Positions 21,086 to 32,335 of a DNA stretch of 38,543 bases are shown piece after piece. The DNA is from Clostridia bacterium (GTDB lineage Bacteria > Bacillota > Clostridia > TANB77 > CAG-508), in contig JAAWPK010000010.1 in NCBI GenBank assembly GCA_022799935.1, positions 1 to 38,543 on the forward strand, in the 5' to 3' direction. Both the position numbers and the translations under genes were made by a program. Position 1 is the stretch's first letter. Every line of letters starts with the position of its first letter. Under the pieces are notes generated by a model. It made no database searches. It saw only the letters and a list, made by a program, of their open reading frames with translations, and was not told the origin of the DNA.

Positions 21086-22305
21086 ATGAATTACAAAGAA
21101 AATTTTAAAGAAAGTAAAGGAATTACACTTATTTCATTAATTATAACCATAATAATATTAATAATACTTGCAGTAATATCGATACAATACATATTTAGTG
21201 GAAAAATATTACAAGTAGCAACAGATGGAGCAGGCAATTATGCAAAAGAGCAAAAAAATGAAGAAAATATTTTTAATGATACAATACAGTATATAGATGT
21301 GTTAACAAATAATAAGCCAAATATAAAATTACTAAACAATTCAGAAAGAACAGACAGCACAATGAAGATAACAGCAATGGCAACAGATGAAGATAAAGAA
21401 AATTTAACATATAAACTATATTTAGGAACAACAAGAGAAAATCTAGTAGAAGTATCAGAAGTAAAAGAAAATATAGAAGAAGGAATAGAGGTAAGTTGGA
21501 CGGTTCCTGTAAAAGATACTACAACAATATATTATTATAAAATAATAGTATCAGATAGATACTCGAATATAGACAGTGGAATAAGAGAAACCAATAATGC
21601 ACCAAAAATAACAGCTACAGTGACAAAGGATATAATGGTAGCAGAAAATCCATTAGATAGCAAAAGTTGGATACAGATCGATACTAATATAACAGACACA
21701 GAAAACGACAAATTAGATGTAAAAATATATTTTGGAACAGTAGAATCAGAAAAGTTAGGAGAGAATGACTTAATACGGACAAGAATCAGGAATAGATTCA
21801 CGGAGTTACTATTTCTAAGAGAAAATCTGAGGTTGAGATGAGTCAAACATACAATTATAGAATAGATGTAACAGACTCTATTAATAATAGTTCAATTAAT
21901 GGAAGTGTACTTGCTTTATGCTCACGGAACTACAGATTTTTGTGAAGAACGGGTGGACATGCGAAATTTGTGATGTAACAGGAACATGTACTGGGAATGA
22001 ATGGAAAGCACAATCTAGTGGTCGGTACACCATTTAGAACTTCATGTTATATTGATGGCTGCACTCGAAATAATACTGGTGGAACTTATACAATGAAATG
22101 TAGTTATTGTGGATATAATCCTACTAATTCATATGGACTTTGTTCAATACATATAATTGCAACAATGACTAGTTCTCAAGTAGGTTTTCAAGGAACACAT
22201 AAATGCAAAAAATGTGGTGGGTCAACTGGACGCAGATGCGGTTTGCATAAAATAAAAAATCCTCATTATTATTGCAGCCATAATGCGGCAGGTAGAAAAC
22301 ATTGA
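21086..22305 (+). CDS. Prepilin-like secreted protein with Cys-rich C-terminus, five CGGN sites at 21776, 21801, 21925, 21950 and 22023
   Basis: N-terminal ESKGITLISLIITIIILIILAVISI (type IV pilin-like). Skipping the five C's gives one 405-codon frame through ...NDLI[c]GQESGIDS[c]GVTISKRKSEVEMSQTYNYRIDVTDSINNSSINGSVLALCS[c]GTTDFCEE[c]GWTCEICDVTGTCTGNEWKAQSSG[c]GTPFRTSCYIDGC... to TGA. Confidence 0.8.
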
Positions 22306-22441
22306 AATGATTTATTAAACATAGATAAATACAATTTATCAAATAATCCTTTCAATTTCATAATGCATATGATATAATGACCAATGGAAAAATATAACTA
22401 TATTTTCCATATATGATTAATACCTAATATGAGGTGGAATT

Positions 22442-23284
22442 ATGATAAAATTTACAAAAATGCAAGGGCTAGGCAATGACTATATCTATATTGATTGTAC
22501 AAAAATGGAGGAAAAAGCAATCAAAGATATATCATGTCTAGCTAAAATTATGAGTGATAGACATTTTGGAATTGGCTCAGATGGATTAATATTAATATGC
22601 AAAAGTAAAAAAGAAGACTTTAAAATGAAAATGTTTAACCAAGATGGAACAGAAGCAGAAATGTGTGGAAATGGGATAAGATGTGTTGGCAAATTTGTGT
22701 ATGATAAAGGACTAACCCAAAAAGAGAACATAACAATTGAAACATTAGCTGGAACTAAAAAACTAAAATTACATATAAAAGCTGGAAAAGTAGAAAAAGT
22801 CACAGTAGATATGGGAAAACCAATACTAAATGCAAAGGAAATACCAGTAATATCAGAGGAAGAAATCGTTAAGAACTTGAGATTGAAAGCATTAGATAAG
22901 GAATTTATATTTACATGTGTATCTATGGGAAATCCACATGCTATAACAATAGTAGACAATATAGATAACTTTGATGTAGAAAAATATGGGAGAATATTAG
23001 AAATAGATGAGCATTTCCCTAAAAAAGCAAACATAGAATTTATAGAAATAGTAAATGAAAAAACAATAAAGATGAGAGTATGGGAAAGGGGATCAGGAGA
23101 AACACTTGCATGTGGAACAGGAGCTTCTGCTGTATGTGTTGCATGTACATTAAATAATCTTATAGATAAAAAAGAAGAAATAATAATAAAATTACTTGGA
23201 GGAGAACTAATAATCAAATGGGATAAAAATGTATATATGACAGGAAATGCAGAAATAGCATTTGAAGGAGAATATGAAAATTAA
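22442..23284 (+). CDS. dapF: Diaminopimelate epimerase
   Basis: KMQGLGNDYIYID...FNQDGTEAEMCGNGIRC...GSGETLACGTGASAV. Confidence 0.95.
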   Translation: MIKFTKMQGLGNDYIYIDCTKMEEKAIKDISCLAKIMSDRHFGIGSDGLILICKSKKEDFKMKMFNQDGTEAEMCGNGIRCVGKFVYDKGLTQKENITIETLAGTKKLKLHIKAGKVEKVTVDMGKPILNAKEIPVISEEEIVKNLRLKALDKEFIFTCVSMGNPHAITIVDNIDNFDVEKYGRILEIDEHFPKKANIEFIEIVNEKTIKMRVWERGSGETLACGTGASAVCVACTLNNLIDKKEEIIIKLLGGELIIKWDKNVYMTGNAEIAFEGEYEN

Positions 23285-23303
23285 TTTTTAGGAGGGATAA
23301 ATA

Positions 23304-24095
23304 ATGGAAGAATATATAAATATGCTAGAAAAAAGAGATTTAAATAGAGAAGAATTTATACCAATATGGGAAAAATTTAAAATGGATATAAATGCTGGAA
23401 ATGTAAGAGTTGCAGAAAAACAAAATGGAGAATGGAAAGTAAATACTTGGGTTAAGAAGTTTATATTACTTGGATTTAAATATGGAGAAATTATTAGATT
23501 TTCAGATGGTTCAATAGATAAAGACACAATGGGAGAAAGAATAGTTAAAATAGAAGAAAAGATAAGAATAGTATCAAAGACAGTATCAATAAGAGATGGT
23601 GTATACATTGGAAAAGGAGTTACATTTATGCCACCATGTTATACAAATATAGGTGCATACATAGATGATGGATCAATGGTAGATTCACTTGCTCTTGTTG
23701 GATCATGTGCACAAATAGGAAAAAAAGTACATATAGGAGCAGGAGCAATAATAGGAGGAGTACTAGAGCCAGTTGGAGCATATCCAGTAATAATAGAAGA
23801 TAATGTATTTATAGGTGCAGGTTCACAAATTACAGAGGGAACAATAGTAAAACAAAATGCAATAATAGGGGCTGGTGTTACAATTACTGGAAGTACACCA
23901 GTATATGACAATGTAAAAGGAGAAATAATAACTCCAAATGATAATGGTCAAATTGTTATTCCAGAAAATGCAGTGGTAATACCAGGAACAAAAAGGATTA
24001 AATCAAATATAGAAGATGTAGAACTTTCAAAATCTATTCCAATGATTATTAAGTATGGAAGCAATATTGAGCTTGAGGATCTTCTAAGAAATTAA
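23304..24095 (+). CDS. dapD: Tetrahydrodipicolinate N-succinyltransferase (DapD-type)
   Basis: Left-handed beta-helix hexapeptides; MPPCYTNIGAYIDDGSMVDSLALVGSCAQIGKKVHIGAGAIIGGVLEP. Confidence 0.9.
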   Translation: MEEYINMLEKRDLNREEFIPIWEKFKMDINAGNVRVAEKQNGEWKVNTWVKKFILLGFKYGEIIRFSDGSIDKDTMGERIVKIEEKIRIVSKTVSIRDGVYIGKGVTFMPPCYTNIGAYIDDGSMVDSLALVGSCAQIGKKVHIGAGAIIGGVLEPVGAYPVIIEDNVFIGAGSQITEGTIVKQNAIIGAGVTITGSTPVYDNVKGEIITPNDNGQIVIPENAVVIPGTKRIKSNIEDVELSKSIPMIIKYGSNIELEDLLRN

Positions 24096-24115
24096 AGAAA
24101 AGGAGTGACTAAACT

Positions 24116-25318
24116 TTGGCGAGAGTAAATGAAGAATTTTTAAACTTGAAAAATGATTATTTATTTTCTAAAATAATAGAAAAAACAAATGAATATAAAG
24201 CAAAAAATACAGGAATTGAAGTAAAAAGTTTGGGAATAGGAGATGTAACACTTCCACTTGTCAAACCTGTAATAGAAGCAATGCATAAAGCAGTAGATGA
24301 AATGTCAAAAAAGGAAACATTTAGAGGATATGGATTAGTTCAAGGATATGATTTTCTAATAGAAAAAATTATAAAAACAGAATATGAAAAAATAGGTGTA
24401 ACATTAGACCATGATGAAGTATTTATAGCAGCAGGAACAAAAGGAGATTTAGCGGGCATGGTGGAACTTTTATCAATAAATAATACAGTAGGCTTAATGG
24501 ATCCAGTATATCCAGCATATAGAGATATGAACATAATGATGGGAAGAGATAAAATAGTATATCTAAAAGGAACAGAAGAAAATGGATTTATACCAGAACT
24601 TCCAAAAGAACATGTAGACATTATATATCTATGTTCTCCAAATAATCCAACAGGAATAGCTTTAAATAGGGAGCAACTCACAAAATGGGTAAATTATGCA
24701 AGAGAAAATCATTCAATAATTTTTTATGATTCTGTATATGAAGCCTTTATAACAAATGAAAATATGCCACATAGTATATATGAAATAGAAGGGGCAAAAG
24801 AAGTTGCTGTAGAATTTAGAAGTTACTCAAAGATTGCAGGCTTTACAGGAGTAAGATGTTCATATACAGTCGTACCAAAAACTTTAAATGCCTATACAAA
24901 AGATAATGAAAAAATAAGTATAAACAGTCTATGGAGAAGAGGACAAAGTACTAAATTTGGGGCTGCTTCATACATAGTACAAAGAGCAGCTGAAGCAATA
25001 TATACAGAAGAGGGACAAAAAGAAATAAAAGAAAATATAAATTACTATAAAGAAAACGCAAAATATATAAAAGAGGAATTAGAAAAAGCAGGATTTAAAG
25101 TATATGGAGGAGAAGATTCACCATATATATGGCTAAAAGTACCAGATGATATGAAATCATGGGAATTTTTTGACAAACTTCTAAATGAAGTTGCAGTTGT
25201 TGGAACACCAGGAGTAGGATTTGGAGAACAAGGAGAAGGGTTCTTTAGATTAACAGCATTTTCAAGCAAAGAGGACACCGAAATAGCAGTATCAAGAATA
25301 GTAAAACTTTTTAAATAG
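24116..25318 (+). CDS. PLP aminotransferase, LL-diaminopimelate aminotransferase-like
   Basis: LGIGDVTLPLVKPVIEAMHKAV...YLCSPNNPTGIALNREQL...SYSKIAGFTGVRCSYTVVP. Confidence 0.88.
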   Translation: MARVNEEFLNLKNDYLFSKIIEKTNEYKAKNTGIEVKSLGIGDVTLPLVKPVIEAMHKAVDEMSKKETFRGYGLVQGYDFLIEKIIKTEYEKIGVTLDHDEVFIAAGTKGDLAGMVELLSINNTVGLMDPVYPAYRDMNIMMGRDKIVYLKGTEENGFIPELPKEHVDIIYLCSPNNPTGIALNREQLTKWVNYARENHSIIFYDSVYEAFITNENMPHSIYEIEGAKEVAVEFRSYSKIAGFTGVRCSYTVVPKTLNAYTKDNEKISINSLWRRGQSTKFGAASYIVQRAAEAIYTEEGQKEIKENINYYKENAKYIKEELEKAGFKVYGGEDSPYIWLKVPDDMKSWEFFDKLLNEVAVVGTPGVGFGEQGEGFFRLTAFSSKEDTEIAVSRIVKLFK

Positions 25319-25330
25319 AAAGGAAAACAA

Positions 25331-26465
25331 ATGAGTATAGATGATGACATAAAAAGATTACAAAAGCAAATGGAAGAAGATAAAGAATACTTATGGAACA
25401 ATCCAGAACCACGGGTTAAAAGAAATAAAAACATCTACATATATTAAAAAGAGATTAAAAGAAATTGGATATGAAGATATAAAAGAAAATATTTATGAAA
25501 CAGGCATAGTAGCAACCATAAAAGAAAAAGAAGAAGGACCTTGTATATTATTTAGGAGTGATATGGATGCTGTTATAATGGATGAAACAGGTAGAACGAA
25601 ACACACATGTGGACATGATGCACATATGACAATACTATTATCACTTGCAGAATTACTAATGAAAAATAGGAATAAGATAAAAGGAACAGTGAAATTATTA
25701 TTTGAACCAGATGAAGAAGGAAAAGGACGGAGCAAAGAAAATGATAGAAGCACGGTGTATTAGAAAATCCAAAAGTAGATAAATCATTTGCAATACATGT
25801 TTGGAGTGAACTTAAAGAAGGAACAATAGGGATAAAGACTGGTGCTATAATGGCTTCGACAGATCCATTTGAAATAACTATAAAAGGAAAAGGTGGGCAT
25901 GCAGCTATGCCAGAAAAATGTATTGATACAATATATATAGCAAACCTAATAGGAGTAGAAATAAAAAATATGGCAGTACTAAATGAAGAAGAGGATAAAA
26001 AGATTGTTTTAGGAATAACATCAATAAATGCTGGAACAAATAATAATGTAATACCAGAAAAAGCATATTTAAAGGGGATTTGCAGAACATTTAATAATGA
26101 AATAAGAAATAAAACAAAAGAACAATTGAAAGACAAGGCAGAAAAAGTTGCAAAAAAATTAGGTGGAGAAGCAGAAGTAAAATTTATAGGAAACTATCCA
26201 GCAACAATAAATAGTGAAAAAGAAGCAAAGGAAATACAAGAAATTGTTAATAAAATTAATTGCAAATTAGATACAAATTATAAAACAATGTGTTCAGAAG
26301 ACTTTTCATATTTTTTAGAAGAAATACCAGGAGCAATGATACTTGTCGGTTGTGGCACAGATAAATATTATCCACAGCATAACGAAAATTTTACTTGTCG
26401 GAATAAATCCAGTAGTAATAGGAACACAAATATTTTATGAAATTGCGAAAAAATATTTAATGTAA
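25331..26465 (+). CDS. M20 family amidohydrolase (N-acyl-amino acid deacylase-like) with four CGGN sites at 25412, 25728, 25753 and 26399
   Basis: NPEP[c]GLKEIKTSTYIKKRLKEIGY...RTKHTCGHDAHMTILLSLAELL...FEPDEEGKG[c]GAKKMIEA[c]GVLENPKVDKSFAIHVWSE...FTC[c]GINPVVIGTQIFYEIAKKYLM*. 1135 nt = 377 codons + 4. Confidence 0.9.
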
Positions 26466-26476
26466 TGGAGGAAGAA

Positions 26477-26944
26477 ATGAAAGTATCAATAGGGCAAGAT
26501 AGCCACAGATTTGATTTTGAAAATAAAGAAAAAAAACTAGTTTTAGGTGGAGTAATTTTTGAAAATGAAAATCCAATGAAAGCTAATAGTGATGGAGATG
26601 TTATATTGCATGCTATAACAAATGCTATTTCTCGGAATAACATGCAAAAATATACTTCGGAGAAGTGGCAGATAAAATGTGTAAAAGTGGAATAACAGAT
26701 AGTAAAGAATATGTAAAAGAAGCATTAAAGGATTTACAAGAAAAGATAGTACATATATCAATAACAATAGAAGCAAAAATACCAAAGATGTCACCAAAGA
26801 TAGAAGAAATGAGAGAAAGTATAGCACAAATACTTGAAATAAAACCAAACCAAGTTGGGATAACAGCAACAACAGGAGAAGAATTAACAGAATTTCGGAA
26901 AAGGGCAAGGAATAAGTGTATTTGTAATTATGACAGTAGGATAA
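26477..26944 (+). CDS. ispF: 2-C-methyl-D-erythritol 2,4-cyclodiphosphate synthase with three CGGN sites at 26633, 26658 and 26896
   Basis: MKVSIGQDSHRFDF...NSDGDVILHAITNAIS[c]GITCKNIL[c]GEVADKMCKSGITDSKEYVKEAL...KPNQVGITATTGEELTEF[c]GKGQGISVFVIMTVG*. 468 nt = 155 codons + 3. Confidence 0.92.
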
Positions 26945-26962
26945 TATGAATGAGACAGATGA

Positions 26963-26998
26963 AGTAAACTAAAAAAGCATTGGATCTTTAGTTTATTT
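26963..26998 (+). terminator. Intrinsic terminator after ispF
   Basis: gtaaactaaa ... tttagtttatttcattttt. Confidence 0.7.
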
Positions 26999-27050
26999 CA
27001 TTTTTCACCTTTAATTAAGTTTTTCATAAAATAGAATAGGGTGATTACTT

Positions 27051-27497
27051 ATGGCATATTCAGACAGAGAATTAATTGCAAGAATTGTCCAATGTGAAGC
27101 TGGAGGAGAAGGAGAAAATGGAATGAAAGCAGTTGCCTCTGTGATAATGAATAGGGTAAATGTTTCAAGTGGAGAATATTCAAGGATCTCTCAAGGTGGA
27201 AATATTCGAAATATTATATTTCAGCCAGGGCAATTTGATTGTGTAGCAGAGAATCTTTTTAACAGATATAATCCACAAAACATTTATAATATGACACCAA
27301 CAGACATTCATTATAACATAGCAGATTGGGCAATGGCAGGAAATAGACTAAATGAAATTGGAGAATGCTTGTGGTATCTAAATCCATTTAAACCTAGTTG
27401 CAGTAGTACATTTCCATCTAATGGATCGGGAACTTTTCATACTAGGTTAGGCGAACACTGCTTCTATAGACCAACTGCTTCTTATGAAAATACTTAA
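27051..27497 (+). CDS. cwlJ: Spore cortex/cell-wall hydrolase (CwlJ/SleB family)
   Basis: YSDRELIARIVQCEAGGEGENGMKAVASVIMNRV...FQPGQFDCVAENLFNRY. Confidence 0.82.
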   Translation: MAYSDRELIARIVQCEAGGEGENGMKAVASVIMNRVNVSSGEYSRISQGGNIRNIIFQPGQFDCVAENLFNRYNPQNIYNMTPTDIHYNIADWAMAGNRLNEIGECLWYLNPFKPSCSSTFPSNGSGTFHTRLGEHCFYRPTASYENT

Positions 27498-27522
27498 GTT
27501 TAAAATTAAAGGAGACTTTTAT

Positions 27523-27861
27523 ATGGAAGATAATCAATTATCAAATAAAAGACAAGTAGAAGAACATGTAACAACTAATGCAAATTCACCAGAAATATTA
27601 ACTAATAATATATATACACCAGCATTTCTAAGACAACAGATAGGAAAACTAGTAAGAGTAGAATTTCTAATAGGAACTAATAATTTAGTAGATAGAATTG
27701 GAATTTTAGAAGATGTAGGTGCAAGTTATATTCTGTTAAGAGCGTTAGAAAGTAATACTACTATATATGCAGATATTTATTCTATAAAATTTGTTACAAT
27801 TTCTAATTCAGTTGCTTCAAATAACCAAAATTATAACCTATATAATAATTCTATGTTCTAA
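27523..27861 (+). CDS. GerQ-like spore coat protein
   Basis: FLRQQIGKLVRVEFLIGTNNLVDRIGILEDVGASYILLRALESNTTIYADIYSIKFVTI resembles GerQ; adjacent to cwlJ-like gene as in Bacillus. Confidence 0.55.
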   Translation: MEDNQLSNKRQVEEHVTTNANSPEILTNNIYTPAFLRQQIGKLVRVEFLIGTNNLVDRIGILEDVGASYILLRALESNTTIYADIYSIKFVTISNSVASNNQNYNLYNNSMF

Positions 27862-27925
27862 AAAAGAAGCAAATAATATTTATAAATACTAGATAAACTT
27901 AAATATAATAAAATAATTAAATAAA

Positions 27926-27957
27926 AGCACAGAGTAAAAAATTCTGTGTTTTTTTAT
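27926..27957 (+). terminator. Intrinsic terminator
   Basis: cacaga-gtaaaaaat-tctgtg followed by ttttttta. Confidence 0.75.
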
Positions 27958-28119
27958 TACTAAAATAAAATTATTTTCAAAAACTTTTATCCAATATATA
28001 ATAAAGAAAAAAAGAAGGATTTTTGTCAAAATAAAAATATATTTATAAAACCTACTTCAAAAAATCAAAAAAATAGTATATAATCCAAAGTATAAAAAAA
28101 GAAATTAGGAAAGCAAAAA

Positions 28120-30054
28120 ATGGCAAAGAAAATATTAATAACAGAAAAACCATCAGTTGCAAGAGAATTTGCAAAAGTACTTCGGAATAAATCGGAGCAA
28201 ATAAAAATGGATATCTAGAATCAGAAGAATGGGTAATAACCTGGTGTGTAGGACACCTGGTTACTATGTCATACCCTGAAAAATATGATGAAAAACTAAA
28301 ATTTTGGAGGCTAGATACACTTCCATTTCTTCCAAAAGAATATAAATATGAAATAATACCAAGTGTTGAAAAACAATTTAATATAATAAAAGGACTATTA
28401 ACAAGAGAAGACATAGATACAGTATATGTCTCTACTGACTCTGGGCGTGAAGGAGAATATATATATAGATTAGTAGAACAAGAAGTTCGGAATAAAAGAT
28501 AAACAAAGAAAAAGAGTATGGATAGATTCGCAAACAGAAGAAGAAATAAAAAGAGGAATAAGAGAAGCAAAAGATTTAAGTGAATACAATAGTTTATCAG
28601 ATTCGGCATATTTAAGAGCAAAAGAAGACTACTTGATAGGAATAAATTTTTCAAGACTTTTATCGATAATATATGGAAGAAGAGTTGCAAAACAAATAAA
28701 TGAAGAGAAAATATCTATATCAGTTGGAAGAGTTATGACATGTGTACTTGGAATGGTAGTATCAAGAGAAAGAGAAATAAAAAATTTTGTAAAAACATCA
28801 TACTATAAAATATTAGGAGAATTTGGAGAAGAAAAATCGTTTAAAGCAGAATGGAAAGTAACAGAGAAATCAGTAATGTACAATTCTCCAAAACTATATA
28901 ATGATAATGGTTTTAAAAAAGAAATAGAAGCAAAAGAATTTATAACTTCATTTGATGGAAAACAAGCAAAAGTAATAGAAGTAAAAAAGACAAAGTCAAA
29001 AGAGAATCCACCACTTCTATTCAATTTAGCAGAAATACAAAATGAATGCACAAAGAAATTTAAAATAAAGCCAGATGAGACTCTAGCAGTAATACAAGAA
29101 CTATATGAAAAAAAACTTGTGACATATCCAAGAACAGATGCAAGAGTACTTTCGACCGCAGTTGCAAAAGTTATAACAAAAAATTTAAATGGAATTGCAA
29201 AAGGATTTAGAGATGAAGAAATACAAGCATATATAAAACAAATGTCAGAAGAAAAATATAGTACAGACATTGTAAAATCCAAGTATGTAAACGATAGTAA
29301 AATAACAGACCATTATGCAATAATACCAACGGGAGAAGGATTCGAAAATTATGAGAAAATTGGAGAATTACAAAAAAATGTATACAAAATAATAGTAAAG
29401 AGATTTCTTGCAATATTCTATCCACCAGCAGAATTTAACAAAGTAAATGTAACTATAGGAATAGAAAATGAAGAATTTAATACAAGTGGAAAAGTTTGTA
29501 CAAAGAAAGGCTACTTAGAAATCTTGAAACCTAAAAATGAAAAGGACAAAGATAAAGAAAACAAAGAAGAAAATGAAGAAGAAGATAATGACTTAACAAT
29601 TTTAACATCACTAAAAAAAGGACAAGAAATAGGAATTAAGAACTTTGAAATAAAATCTGCTGAAACATCTCCACCAACAAGATATAATTCTGGATCTATG
29701 ATACTTGCAATGGAAAATGCAGGAAAATTAATAGAAGATGAAGAATTAAGAGAACAAATAAAAGGTGCAGGAATTGGTACAAGTGCAACAAGAGCAGAAA
29801 TAATGAAAAAACTAGAAAAAATAAATTATATAGCAATAAATAGTAAAACACAGATAATAACTCCGACAGATAAAGGAGAACTCATCTATGATGTAGTAAG
29901 AAGCTCTATGCCAGACATGTTAAATCCAAAACTTACAGCAAGTTGGGAAAAGGGATTGGATATGGTTGCAAAAAAGGAAATTGGAGCAGAAGAGTTTATG
30001 AAAAAGTTAGAAGCATATGTAAAATCTAAAATAAACAAATTAGTAATTCCATAA
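28120..30054 (+). CDS. topB: DNA topoisomerase III with three CGGN sites at 28183, 28193 and 28488
   Basis: MAKKILITEKPSVAREFAKVL[c]GIN[c]GANKNGYLESEEWVITWCVGHLVTMSYPEKYDEKL...STDSGREGEYIYRLVEQEV[c]GIKDKQRKRVWIDSQTEEEIKRGIREAKDLSEYNSLSDSAYLRAKEDYLIGINFSRLLS... 1935 nt = 644 codons + 3. Confidence 0.93.
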
Positions 30055-30133
30055 AAACTTAACTTAAGGATACATAAAATCACAAACAAACAAATAAAAG
30101 CATAATATATTTACATAAAGGAAGGTGAAAGTA

Positions 30134-31398
30134 ATGTATTCTTACATAATAAATGGAGGAAGAAAGATAGAGGGAGAAACTTATGTATCAGGTTCAAAAA
30201 ATGCATCACTCCCTATAATTGCTGCAAGTATATTAAATTGTGGTATAACAAAGTTATATAATGTGCCAAATATCCATGATACACAAATGATGTTTGAAAT
30301 ACTAAAAAAATTAGGTTGCAAAGTAAAGAAGAATAATGGTAAAATAGTAATTGATTCTAGTAATGTAACAAATTTTGAAATACCAAATGATCTTATGAGA
30401 CAAATGAGATCATCAGTAGTAATTGTGGGAGCAATGATACGGACGAAGCAAAAAAGCTAGATTTTCATATCCACGGTGGATGTGATATTGGTTCGAGACC
30501 AATAGATTTACATTTAAAAGCATTTAAATCACTTGGAGTAAATATAAAAGAAGAATCTGGCACTATAAAATGCAATACAGATAAGATTATGCCAACTGAA
30601 ATACATTTAGATTTTCCAAGTGTTGGTGCGACAGAAAATATAATGCTTGTAACAGCACTTGCAGATGGAGAAACTGTAATAAAAAATGCAGCGATGGAAC
30701 CTGAAATAATAGATTTACAAAATATGTTAAACAAAATGGGGGCTAAAATTTCTGGAGCAGGAACAAGTGAAGTAAGAATAAAAGGAGTAAAAAAGCTAAA
30801 AGAAGTTAGTTATAATGTAATGCCAGATAGAATAGAAGCAGGAACACTACTTTGTGCAGCTGCAGAAACAGGAGGATATATAAAATTAAAAAAAGTAATT
30901 CCAGAGCATTTAACACCTGTACTTCATAAGCTAGAAGATTGTGGCTGCTTATTAAATGTAAAAAAAGATTTAATAGAACTCGAAGCACCTAAAAGGCTAA
31001 AAAATATAGAAATAAAAACAATGCCATATCCAGGATTTCCGACAGATATGCAATCAGTATTTGGAGCAATGCTTTCAACAGCAAAAGGAACATCATTAAT
31101 TGTAGAAAATATATTTGAAAATAGATATAAATATATAAATGAGCTTAGAAAAATGGGAGCAAAGATTACAGTCGAAGGAAAGATTTGTGTTATAAAAGGC
31201 ACTAGAAAATTATATGGAGGAACAGTTGAAGCAACAGACTTGAGAGGTGGAGCGAGTTTAGTACTTGCAGGAATTGTCGCAAAAGGAAGAACTGTTGTAA
31301 ATAATGCAGAATATATATTAAGAGGATATGAAAACTTGGATAAGAAATTAAATTCTCTTGGAGCAAAAATAGAATTGGAAAATGTGGGCGCATACTAA
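30134..31398 (+). CDS. murA: UDP-N-acetylglucosamine 1-carboxyvinyltransferase with two CGGN sites at 30440 and 30474
   Basis: SGSKNASLPIIAASIL...LMRQMRSSVVIVGAMI[c]GRSKKARFSYP[c]GGCDIGSRPIDLHLKAFKSLG...; 1265 nt = 421 codons + 2. Confidence 0.93.
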
Positions 31399-31407
31399 AA
31401 GCGCCCA
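31385..31407 (+). promoter_or_regulatory. GC-rich hairpin spanning the murA stop codon
   Basis: tgggcgc-atactaaaa-gcgccca, 7-bp perfect stem; no U-tract. Confidence 0.5.
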
Positions 31408-31435
31408 ACAAAAAAATAAAGTAAAGGAGGGCAAA

Positions 31436-32306
31436 ATGTCAAAAAAGAAAGAAATAGAAGAAGATGAAGAAATTATAATTGGATATAATAATCATAAAGC
31501 TAAAAAGAATAAAAAGGACAACCCTCAAACTTCAAAACAAAAAAAGCAGGAACATAGAAGAAAAAAAAGAAGATTAGAAAAAATTAAAAAAATATTAATA
31601 CTAATATTAAAACTATTAGTAATACTAGCATTACTAATTGGAATAGGTGCATTTTTATTTGTATCACCAATATTTAATATAACAGAAGTAATAGTTGAAA
31701 ATGCAAATAAAATAAGTGAAAATGCATATATAACAATATCGAATATAGAAATTCGGAGAAAATATCTTTAAAATAAGTAAAACAAAGATTAAAGAACAAA
31801 TAGAAAGTGAAAGTTATGTAGAACAAGCAGAAATAACAAGAATATTTCCAGGAACTGTAAAAATAACTGTTACAGAAAGAATAGTAGCATATGTAATAGA
31901 AAGAAATGGACTATATATTTATATAGACAAAAATGGATATATATTGGAAGAAAGTTCACAAAAGCCAGAAGTACCAATATTACAAGGAGTTTTAACAGAT
32001 ATTAATACATTTGAATTAGGAGATAGGTTAAATGAAGAAGATCTAATGAAATTCAATAGCCTTATAAAAATACAAGATGGAATAAAAAACAATGAGATAG
32101 AACAAAAACTTACAAAGGTAGATATTTCAGACACTAATAATTATATATTAGAATTTGCTGAAGAAAACAAAACTGTTTTACTTGGAGATACTACAGATTT
32201 AAGTACAAAAATGCTATGGATAAAATATTTTATAGAACAAAATAAAAATGTTGGAGGAACAATTCATTTAAATACATCTCAAACATTCTTTACAGAGAAT
32301 CAATAA
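31436..32306 (+). CDS. ftsQ: Cell-division protein FtsQ/DivIB with one CGGN site at 31754
   Basis: Lys-rich N-terminus, TM, POTRA-like VSPIFNITEVIVENANKISENAYITISNIEI[c]GENIFKISKTKIKEQIESESYVEQAEITRIFPGTVKITVTERIVAYVIE; 871 nt = 290 codons + 1. Confidence 0.88.
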
Positions 32307-32335
32307 CAATATTTATAAAAATGGAGGCTAAATAT

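Noticed and set aside
26343-26351. ctt gtc ggt tgt ggc near the M20 C-terminus as a further shift site
   Set aside because: CGG is out of phase (gtc|ggt) and the reading ILVGCGTDKYYPQHNENF is normal without a shift.
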